From the NCBI GenBank assembly GCA_019454045.1, contig SKCR01037616.1, positions 62,001 through 126,000 of the forward strand: 64,000 nucleotides of DNA, given 5' to 3'. A program made the position numbers and the translations under genes. The stretch's first letter is position 1, and the number at the start of each line of letters is the position of its first letter. Below the pieces are notes generated by a model, which had not been told where the DNA came from, searched no databases, and saw only the letters and a list, made by a program, of their open reading frames with translations. Positions 10,656-20,600 of the stretch are shown one piece after another. The stretch is from Zanthoxylum bungeanum. Its lineage: Eukaryota > Streptophyta > Magnoliopsida > Sapindales > Rutaceae.

Positions 10656-10695
10656 GACATTGGGGATAATGTCTCAATTAGGTTTGGGGGAGGGG
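10656..10695 (+). promoter_or_regulatory. Conserved hairpin and internal purine tract
   Basis: GACATTGGGGATAATGTC (10656-10673) is an inverted repeat. It is followed by the purine tract GGTTTGGGGGAGGGGA (10681-10696). The same pair occurs in element B (about 41724-41766, opposite strand) although neighbouring noncoding sequence has diverged. It could be a second, internal polypurine tract. It is not adjacent to an LTR. Confidence 0.5.
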
Positions 10696-11133
10696 ATAGT
10701 TGACTAGTATTTTGTTTGTATTTTTTTCCGGTGTGTTATTTTTGCTTTGCTTGTTTTAAAAAAAAAAATTATTTTGATTTTGATGTTTTTAACTTTACTA
10801 ACCAAATGGAATTGTGTTTTGAGATAGCCGAGTAATGAGTTTCCACTCATGAGACATATTCCAAGTTTGATTCGTAACAAGTTAATTTTTGTTTATTTCA
10901 TTTTGAATTATTTAAATTCATGAATTCTCCATAATATTGATTAAATTTGATCTTCATATGCTCATTTGATAGGTATTATCAACATACATGGTAACATACG
11001 GACATAGGTCATAAGTGAAAATTTTGTAATATTCAGTACTTTAGTTTATTGGAAATAATACCTAAAAGCGATGGAATAAAAAAAATCAAAATAATCAAAA
11101 TAAAAAATTGTATATAAATAATTAACCTTGCTC

Positions 11134-11300
11134 TTACTTAGTAACCGGACATCTTGCCTCAGTAAGCAGTGATTGTTCACGTCAAACTGTAGAGCCTGAG
11201 TTAATAATTAAGTCTCTACTTAGTAACCAGACGTCTTGCCTCAGTAAGCAGTGATTGTTCGCGTCAAACGGTAGAACTTTTACCATCTGAGATCCGGGCA
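11134..11300. repeat. Tandem duplication, two units of about 83 bp
   Basis: CTTAGTAACCGGACATCTTG with CTCAGTAAGCAGTGATTG recurs about 83 bp later with few changes (ACTTAGTAACCAGACGTCTTG). Element B does not show this duplication but has a duplicated neighbouring unit instead. Confidence 0.75.
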
Positions 11301-11858
11301 ATTAAGTCTGTAGGGGTGTTTTAACACCTAGTGTTCTAAAGCCAACTGGTTTGGGAGTCACTGGCCCAAAGCTCGTTACAATGATTGAAGATGCTGTAAA
11401 AAAAAAAAAAAGAGAAAAAAGTTCCATTGTCAAAAAGGTGTGAATTCCAATATAAATTTAAGACAAAAATATTACTCAATTTTGCAATTACACTTCTGAA
11501 TATTGTGGGCATAATGAGTTGATTAATACCTTGTTAGTTGTGTATATGGAGAATGGTAAAAAGTATAGGATAATTTACTTATTTAGTAATTTAGAAAGAA
11601 AGAAAACAACTATTATTTTATTTATCTTTTTATTTTGTTTATGTGATTTATTGTACATTTGATTGACATTTGTAGGTATCGTCACTGTAAGCCCTCACGA
11701 GACTATAACTCGTCCACAAGAGACACCTAGAGGTTTAAAGGCTTGTTGCATACACTAAATACAATTGTGATCCCTACGAAAGTGGCTTAGGTTAATTTAT
11801 TTTAAAGTTGTTTATTTCATTTTGTTTTGTTGTTTCGCTCGAGGACTAGCAAAATATT

Positions 11859-11870
11859 AGGTTTGGGGTG
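11859..11870 (+). other. Polypurine tract of Athila A
   Basis: AGGTTTGGGGTG lies directly before the LTR start TGATAAGCGG. This is the expected plus-strand primer position. Confidence 0.8.
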
Positions 11871-13687
11871 TGATAAGCGGAAAATATATCAATATTTACC
11901 GCCATTTTTACTTAATATTTTGTATAGTTTCTCGAATTTTATGAACATTTTGACGTGTTTTTGTTTATTTTACAGATAAAATAAAATCGATACTCAATGA
12001 AATCAATCAGAACGAAATGTGGAACAAAGAAGAGCAAAACTGGACTTGACATTTGGATTTTGGAGGTTGGAAACTTGAAATGGCGTTCTAATGAAGTACA
12101 ATTTCGGAAATTTCAACTTTGCGTAATTTTAATATTTTGGCCATAACTTTTTACTTCGATATCGGATTAAGGCGATTCAAGTTTCAGATGAAATAAGACT
12201 CAAAGATCTATAACTTTGATGTTCATGAGAATTTCAAAATCTGAAGTTTTCAATACCGAAATTGATGAAAAATCCAAAGTGTGTTATGTGTAATTATTAA
12301 AGTCATTATCAAAAATAAAAACCAAAATGGAAAATGACAATTTACAATTTACAATTGTCAAACTTCCACCAAACATGCTTGCATGTTTGATGGAGGATTT
12401 GGTGCCATGTTTGGTGTCATGTTTGGTGGAGAAATTGGTGGAAACCTTTATATTTGCCTATAAATAGCATGCCAAATTTGATGTAAAACTCATGCTTTCT
12501 TCTAGGATTTCTCTATAAAACTTAGAAGAGAGTTTCTTGTGTGTTTAATTTCAGTTTTCTTGTATTTTCTTTTTATTTTTAGTAATAAAATTCTATCTGT
12601 TTTCATTCAAGCATGAGTAGGTAACTTGTTTCTGTTGGAGTAAAGAGTGAAGTTTTTAATATGACAAGGTAGGTTAATCTCACTTTAATTACAATATAGA
12701 AATTATAATTTAATAATATTGATTAATTTTTATATTGCCTCTATGGCTGGTTTTATTTATTTGACATAATTAAATACCGCCTATATGGTCGGTCTTTAGG
12801 TGATAGCTGATTTTAATACTGGCAATTTCTATATTATAATAAAGTGAGATTCCTACATTTGAATACTAAAAGTGGATCCCCTAACTCCAGCATTTTATTT
12901 TTATTATTTTAACTTTTTGGTTTTCAACTTATTTTATTATATTTTGTTTATTTATGTCTTTAGTAATCCTATGTATGTGTTGTAACTAAATACAATATCT
13001 AGGGTTGTGATGAACTCCAATATCAGTGGTTTTATAAGTTGATTATTTTTTGTCTTGAGTGATGTATTGGTTTATTTATTGAGTCTTAATCTTAATGTTT
13101 CTTATTGATTGGCCCCTAATAAGATTGATGTGGAAAACTTAAAATGAACTTGGAAAATGGATTTTAGGTTTCATTCTTAGACTTAATAGCTCACGATCTC
13201 ACCTTAGAGATTTCCTTACAGGATATGAATATACCTGTCGGGCGTGGGTAGCCATAATTGAAACTTGACCTTAATGAATTCAGAGTTTTTTAGTTAACAT
13301 AGGAATATAATTAATTGGGTTACTTTGGGTATTTTCATCTGACCATCGGAAGATGCTTTTCCATATTTTCGTGTTCCAGGTTAATAAACTGATATATTAC
13401 ACAAGCATAAGATAATCTCTTCATCTTTAGAGGAATATTGGAAGAATTCACAACTCTAGATAGTTTTATAATATTGATTTCTTTTAATTTACTTTTGCAT
13501 TGTTTTATTTACTAGTTTTTAGATAAAATCACCAACCAAACAACAATCAATCTTTTAGATACTTGTAGAAATTTAACTTCAATAAATTAATAGCTTTGGT
13601 ATTAAGTCCTCGTGGAATCGATACATTTTATACTACTTGTACGATACGTGCGCTTGCGTAACGTGAGTGATTTCACAACATCGATCA
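11871..13687 (+). mobile_element. Athila element A, 3' LTR (1817 bp)
   Basis: Begins TGATAAGCGG, ends ATCGATCA, and matches the 5' LTR part at 2249-3702. A TATA-like CTATAAATAG lies at 12459-12468, shortly upstream of the point at which the 5' LTR copy was hit by a copia insertion. The ACCGCCTATATGG motif occurs at about 12775. It is followed not by unrelated host DNA but by another primer site and gag leader (see 13688). Confidence 0.85.
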
Positions 13688-13957
13688 AGTTTTGGTACCG
13701 TTGTCGGGGACTTATTTATCTTTTACTATTAATTTTGAGGTTAGATATCTATTTGTGTCTAATTTATTTTTACTTATTATTTTTGTTTTCTTGTGTTTCA
13801 GGTTCTCAAACACTATATGAAAAGGAGCAGAAGCTTTGAAATCCATCCGCTTGACCCAAATATAGGTATTATGTCCTCATGGGATCGATACATTTTATAC
13901 TACTTGAACGATACGTGCGTTTGCGTAACATGAGTGATTTCACAACACGAATCAGTT
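13688..13957 (+). mobile_element. Second Athila leader and LTR-end fragment in tandem
   Basis: After the 3' LTR the sequence continues with a primer binding site (13693-13710, TGGTACCGTTGTCGGGGA) and the leader and first gag codons (KRSRSFEIHPLDP, to about 13860), as after a 5' LTR. It then jumps to ~95 bp of LTR end (13861-13957, CTCATGGGATCGATACATTT onward). The arrangement LTR-interior-LTR-interior fragment-LTR end is the product expected of unequal recombination between LTRs followed by internal deletion. Confidence 0.8.
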
Positions 13958-14347
13958 ATGTTTTAATTTGTAAAATAAAACTAAGTATAAAAGGTTAAGT
14001 TGTTTTCATTTTCAACCCTAATTTATTTTGATCAAACCCTAGCCACCATAGTTCATCTTTTCTCTCAATAGTTGAAATAAAATAAGAAGAGCAAAATAAA
14101 AACCAAAAACTCTTGTGTGACAATTTCAATATCTAAAGTGTTTAGAGATTAGTTTGTGAGTGTAGGCCACACTAGTTTCTGTTGGTTATGAGACATAACT
14201 CGGAAGGCCATTCGAAATTGAATCAAACATCCTCATCATATTCTCCTTTATTCTTGTTTCGACAGTGAGTAGAATTTTGCTCACTACCGCCTTTTACTTT
14301 GGGGTTTCGGGGCTCGGTTTGATTTGGTTTTAATCTAGAAAAATTGG
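13958..14347. other. Unassigned, retroelement-like leader
   Basis: AT-rich sequence with CAAACCCTAGCCACC (about 14034) and a T/C-rich segment reminiscent of an LTR R/U5 or leader region. I see no supported gene. Confidence 0.3.
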
Positions 14348-15191
14348 TGTCACACTAACAAAATGGTTCTTTTACCCCCAAGTATAAGAGTGTCGAAGTA
14401 ATAAAATAACTCGGTAAGTCCGAGGTCGATCCACAGGAAATAAATTTAATAAGATAAAATAATAATTTGAGTGAAAAATAAAAAAGGTTGGATTGTTTGA
14501 AGTGATTGGAAATTTTAATTTAAACTGCAACAATAAAATAAAATGTTGGGGGCTAGGGGATCCACTTTTAATATTTCAAATTTAGAATTCTCACTTTTTA
14601 TAATAAATAAATTATCATTATTTCCCAATTGATTTATTTCAGGAATTAATTATGCCAAAATATTTAAAACCAGCCATAAAGACAGTGATAACTTTGTCTA
14701 TAACAAGTCCAATTAGATACTCAAAAATGTCAAATAAATAAAACTAGTCATATAGGCGGTAACAAAGTTTGTCAATAATGAATCCGGATTTAAATTAAAT
14801 ATTAATCATTATATTACAATTTATATATTATAATATAAGTGAGATTTATATAAATTTTCATATTAAACGCTTCACCCTTTACCCCAATCAAAAAGAAATT
14901 AGCTACTCATAATTTGAATAAAAACACACATAATTTTAATACTAGAAGAAAAAGAAATTACAAGAAAGCTTTAAGAAAATAAAACATACAAGACGCTCTC
15001 TCCCAAAATTCTACAAGAGAAATTGAAAGAAAGTTTGTTTTGAAAGTGTCGAGCACCCTCTATTTATAGAGGTGCTCGACACATTTTTCTCTCACAATTT
15101 TCTTCCTCTCTTTTGTTTCTTTCTCTTTTCTTGTTTCTTTTTTTTTATTTGTTGTCATCACCGTTATTTTTTTGTTTTTTTTTTTTATTAT

Positions 15192-15222
<31 letters not shown>

Positions 15223-15607
15223 AAGATTTTATAAATAAAATTTTGGTGGGTCCTCCAAAATATATTATATAAATATATATTATTAATAATAAAATACATG
15301 TATGGGTAAATACAACATAAGCTCATTTTATTAATCTAAACACGGTGAATATTTTCCAAGTCTAAATTGAATCTAGCTGTCATGCTCTTTTTGGGTTTTC
15401 TGGGTCCTGGAATTCAGATCTCATATCCATTTTTTTCCTGTTGAGCTTCCAAAGCAGTATTTTACCTACACAATAAATAAAAATCACAATAAAACATAAA
15501 TATAATTATTATTTCATAAATATGCTAAATTAATGGGATTAATAAAATTACAAGTGTAAAATGATTAATTTTTCTTTCAACAAATGTGCAATTTTTAGTG
15601 TTCATCA
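14348..15607 (-). mobile_element. Gypsy-type LTR of a third family, minus orientation
   Basis: It runs from TGTCACACTAAC to GTGTTCATCA, so on the minus strand it begins TGATGAAC and ends TGTGACA. It shares layout with the Athila LTRs here: GGATCCACTTTTA near 14559, and motifs such as CATATAGGCGGTAAC near 14748 matching the Athila LTR repeats in reverse. A terminal AACTCGGTAAGTCCGAGG stretch is typical of plant gypsy LTR ends. No interior is attached. It may be a solo LTR, but I did not find a target duplication. Confidence 0.6.
15198..15222. repeat. (TA)n microsatellite
   Basis: An uninterrupted AT dinucleotide run lies inside the minus-strand LTR. The short ORFs covering this area are low-complexity artefacts. 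Confidence 0.9.
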
Positions 15608-17000
15608 ATTGTGGTTGTTTTAATACAAAAATCAGACTTGAAACTTTACTAGTGTAGGCACAAATTAGGGGCTATTTTAGAGGTGTGTTGGGCGCATTTT
15701 GGGTCCACAACAGTCCAGTTTTAAGCCGTTGTTCATGAGATGTTCGGGGTCTGTTCTGGGGTTGAAATTTTGTTAAAAATAGAAACAAAATTTCAGTGTA
15801 GCTGTTGCTCATATTCAGCCAAGTGAAGGGAATGACAGAAAGATTTTTTAAGTCCGATCCCGGGTGCCTAACGAGTTTCCGCTACGTAAGGAAATTGGTT
15901 CCTACAGTTCCCGGCATCAACTCACTAACTCGTTGATACCGAGAACTATGGGATAAATATTGATGGTGGTTTTTCACACCGAGGAAGTCTGAATACCGAT
16001 GAGGGGTAGAATAAAGTTTTGTGCTTGGCTAGAGGATAATGTTGAGGGCCCAAAGGCCTAGGGATGCTGGAGTCAGATGGAGGACCTGAGCCCATTATGT
16101 GGAGGAGTTTTCCCAAGGGAAGAACCTGCTATTGATGAAGCAAGTAAGGACCTCGACCCGACCTAAAGAGGAAGTGTCAATTTTGGCATCAATTGAATGT
16201 TTGTGGAAACCGACCCGAGGTGGTCCATGCTTACCGACCCGACCTGGTTGAAGAAGTGACGATTTGACAAAGCACCATTCACCTTTACATGCCGACCCGA
16301 GTAATAGAGCCGAGATCATATTATTTTGTACTTGCAGGCATATGACGTATGCCCTACTTGGAAGTTTGTGCTTCTAGGAGGCTGATATGATAAGAGTAAG
16401 TCAACGGCTCTCCTTAGGAAGAGACTCTGCCAGACAAAACAGTTTTATAGTGGTTGAATTGTAGGGTGTCACGTCAACAAAACGTGTAGCAATGGCCAAA
16501 TGGTTGGAATGATGAGTATTTACTGACATGGGGTAGTTGAGTCAGACACCAAAGCGACTGTTTGCTAAGTGGTTGGGGAAAAGAAACATGAGACAATGAT
16601 GACATGGTCACATGAACTGATGTCATGGGTTCATGGAATAGTGGATTTGGAAGCCTATATAAAGGGGTTTAAGCCATAAATTCAAAGGTTATCAATTTTC
16701 GCATCTCACTACTTGTAAGCCCACCACACCACTCGTATTACGGGTCGGTCTTGGCCTCGAGTAGTTATATAAGCACCTCTCTTTCTCCCATTAACGTAGG
16801 TTGGAGCCACTCTCCGCCGAACCACGTAAATCTCTGAGATTTTCTTGTTTGCCTGCCAAGTTTGTATTGGGTTCCCTACTAACCAAACAAATTTACTGTT
16901 TGGAAGAGGTTTGTTTAAGGGGTCAATTTCCTAAATTGCCCTTAGAACGAAAAACAGCCGTCAACGTTAATGTTTGAAATTAAATAAGTTAAAAATAAAA
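15608..17000 (+). other. LTR-like sequence with TATA box, family not identified
   Basis: There is no coding signal. Several traits suggest a plus-strand LTR: repeated GACCCGACC-type motifs (16150-16310), a TATA-like CCTATATAAAGG near 16656-16667, then a C/T-rich transcribed-looking stretch (16715-16870). I could not fix TG...CA ends or a target duplication. It could instead be an old solo LTR or a fragment. Confidence 0.4.
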
Positions 17001-17594
17001 ACCAGATTTTTGACGGATCAACATCCGTACGAGTAATATTTTCATTAAGATCCATAAAATATAATGTGATTTCATATCTGGATCTGCATTTTGCTATATT
17101 TTTTGTCGTTTTATGTGGTTAAAATAATAATTTCTCATTCACTTGTGGTATTTTAGTCATTAAACACTAAATTCCATAATAAAACCAAACATCGTTAATA
17201 TTTGAATGAATAAATGAATAATTTTAAATTTCGAATGAAAAAATGAACACTTAAAAAACTTTTGAATTTGACTGGGTAGAAAAATGATAATTTCCCTTAT
17301 TATTGTTATTATTATTAATAGGAAAGTATGTTTTAGAAACAAAAATTGCATATTATTCAAATGTTTTAATTCAATCATAAGGAATTCCTAGAGATATTTT
17401 TATACCACCAAAATAAGGGTGGCAATGACCCGAAGAGAAGCCCAGCCCAGCCCGAATCCAGCCCCAAACATTACACCAAAGGTGGGTCTCAATCACATTC
17501 ACATAGGCCGCCGGTTCACTATAATCTTCATCTCCCACCAAATCCATCCTTCTCTTCAATTAAAATCGAGTCCATTATTAATTTTCCCAAAAAG
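17001..17594 (+). promoter_or_regulatory. CBSX upstream region and 5' UTR
   Basis: This AT-rich region lies ahead of the CBSX coding start. From 17414 to about 17470 it includes the tip of a GGGTGGCAATGACCCG-type MITE, whose terminus resembles the element at 22968. The C/T-rich stretch 17525-17594 is a plausible 5' UTR. No definite TATA box is assigned. Confidence 0.4.
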
Positions 17595-17612
17595 CCCCCC
17601 CCCCCCCCCCCC
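17595..17612. repeat. 18-C homopolymer before the CBSX start
   Basis: Eighteen consecutive C's end immediately before the first in-frame ATG (17613) and 9 bp before the preferred ATG (17622). Such tracts are prone to length change and sequencing error. Confidence 0.9.
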
Positions 17613-17621
17613 ATGCTAAAA

Positions 17622-20600
17622 ATGGACTCGATTATCCTCCCATACTCTCTCTCCGTCACGCGCCTACGCGCCCCCGCTGCCGCCACCGCCACTACCTCCT
17701 TCGCTCTCCGGCTGCCATGCCTACTCCTCTCTCGTCCCGGTTGTAGTTTCTTCTCCGTATTGGCGACCACATCCGATCACGCCTCCGTACTTCACAGGTC
17801 CTCCGTCGTTTCTGCTACTGGTGCCTTGATGGCCAACTCGGCTTCGGTATGTTATCTTATCCGCTTTATATTGTGAACTTGTTTGTCTTTGTTTAATTAC
17901 TTACTGCTATAGCTGGTATTGAAGTAGCTTTGTTTAATTAGTTCTCGTTTTGGTTGATTGTAATTGTTGGAGAAATTTGGACCATTTTAAGGCTTTGTTG
18001 ACTTTTCCTTTGACCAAGTCTATTTTTGAGTGTATAATTGATATTGAGCTGTTGGAGTAATTCGTAACTACAAGATGGTATTAATTATAGTTATTTAATT
18101 TTTTAATATTTTAACACGTATAGCAATATATTTTATGTTGTTGCATGATAATGTGGTACCACCTTTGTATTCGAGAATTTTTGGAGATGTTGTCACTTTT
18201 ATCCACTATTGCCGTGATTTGGAATCACTACCTTGACACTAAAAGTTCGTGTTTCTGTTAGCTTTTGATTCGAGAATAAGCTAACTGAACACCTGAAAAG
18301 AAAAATGAATTGTTATTTCTTGCCTTGTTCCACAAATTGTACAGTTTATAAGTAGCTGAGTCTTAACATATTCTGTTACAAATGCTAACTACTCCAACAA
18401 ACTTTTGTTATCCAATGACTAATATAACTACATTAACTTACTAGTTAAAAGATTGATAACGGCCATGGTAACTAGGTCAGTCACAATTCTCAGCATAATC
18501 ACAACTCCCAGCTCATTCACATTTCTCAATTATCATTCCTTAAAGCACATAGCCCTGGTATTTAATTGGCCGAGCTCTGATTCATTACGGCCTAGCATTC
18601 TGTTGAGTTGTATCACACTATCACCTCTTCTAGTCAAACCGACGTCCTCAAGATCAAAATCAAGGAGTGCCTCTTGAAACATGAATAGATCCTCCCTTGT
18701 TGTATCCTCCACTGGTAAATATTTCCATTGAACCGGGGGTACTCGAAGGGTACCATCAACTACCCTCTGGCTAACAATTGCCAAACGCTGTAATTGGAAG
18801 CTATCTTCAGCCTCAGGTAGATGCTTATTAGAATCTTCTGAAACCGGAACAGATGAAATGTAAGCCTTAAGTTGGGAAACAAGAAACAATGGGTGCACTC
18901 TTGATCCATCCGGTAACTTAAATTCGTAAGTAATTGAACCAATTTTGTTCAGAATCATATATGGACCAAAATACCTCATGCTAAACTTATTGGATAAGTG
19001 TTTGTTTGGCGAGTGAAAGCTTCTGTATGGCTGCAGCTCAACCCAAACCCAATCACCTACTGTGAAATCTTTTTCCAATCTGTGTCTGTCAGCCATGGTC
19101 TTCATACGGAGTTCAGCCTTTTGTAAGTGGTCCTTCAGCTGCTGCAATATGGCATCCCTCTCAACCAATTCAAAGTCTAATTTAAAACTGCCTCCGATGT
19201 ATAGAGGAATAGAAAGTTAGGGTCTCCCATATACAACTTGAAATGGAGTCATTTCCAGTGCTGGACTGAAAAGAAGCATTGTACCAAAACTCCACCCAAG
19301 GTAGAAAAATAATCCATTTCTTTAGACAAGTTGCTGCAAAATACCTGAGATACTGCTTAACACATCTTATTCACTGCTTCAGTTTGCCATCTGATTGAGG
19401 ATGATAGGCACTCAGTGTTGTTAAATGCGAGAGGTGTGTTCAGGCGATGAAAGCCTGAAAAGTGAGGCGCGAGTCAAGATATGCACACCTCGTAGACATG
19501 AGACGCATATTTATTAATAATAATTTATATTTTATCTATAATGAAATTGTAATTATAATATATAATACATAATACATAAATAATAAAATTTATGCTATAT
19601 TTATTTTATAATTAATGATTAATGTATTATTAATAAATTTTAAATCTTCTGATTCCAATTACAAAACTAAGTCAGAACATAACTAATTGCCAACATGGGC
19701 TTTGGATGCAATCATGCGAGCAAATTCTTTTTCATCAAACCCAAATAAATAATAAGCAATGATTTCAACTGTTTACAAATTAAGCATCCATTTCAACAAT
19801 CAACCCAAATATAAAATCGTTGATCACTGCCTCAGATGTCAGAGATGAGCTAACTTCAACACGATCTCTTCCTGTCAATCAACATCATCTCTTTTTGACC
19901 ACCATCTGATTTTCTTTAAAAGCAAATAAATCATTTTTCTATTTGTTGCCTTGCTACGCCTCATCGACATCGCCTCGCCTCAGCTTCTTGGAGGCGTGTG
20001 GCCAAACACCTTAGGCGCCTCTCACCCTGAGACGTGCCTGTAGGACACAAAAATCGGCGACGCTGTTCCAGGCTCGCAGCCTGGTTGAGAGTACGGAATA
20101 GCCCGCGGGGGAACTAAACCAGAGAAATAACATGGAGTCGCCACCCGGTGTGAACCGGGAAAATGATTTAAGGCCGCACTCACCCCTCACAAGGGAAGAC
20201 CTCAAACCGTTGGGTTCGGAATGGTCCCTTACTTATGCGAATTGTAATGAAATGATTTGTGCAATAATTTAATCGAATCTACGCAACATATGCTTCCAAG
20301 AGTATTCTACTTCTAAGTTCACATGCATGAAAATAAATTGGAATAACGGCATGCATATAATTTCATAAACACATTAAATCGATAAACATGGCAATATGAG
20401 TAAAACATGAATATAGGAGAGACATAATTTAAGTTTCTAGTGCGAAAGAAACAATCATGGAAGCAATCATGTATGAGAATGTAATGGGAGAAACAAGCAT
20501 GCGTGAAATGGGATGTAACATGTGAAAGCTCGTTCGTGGAGCGTTTGATAACGCGTTCGAACGGAGAAGGGCCGAGAGCATGCGTTCAAGGTGCATTCTT

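Larger units (their letters stand above)
10522..11858 (+). other. Athila A 3' noncoding region
   Basis: This 1.3-kb stretch between the LOG-like gene and the polypurine tract has no coding signal. It holds a hairpin plus G-rich tract (10656-10695), a tandem duplication (11134-11300), a segment at 11305-11380 shared with element B (41098-41330), and A-rich runs at 10759 and 11398. CTCGAGGACTAG at 11839 is the equivalent of the place where element B received a solo LTR. Confidence 0.6.

Noticed and set aside
15060..15326. ORFs over the (TA)n and T-rich region
   Set aside because: Low-complexity translation inside an LTR.
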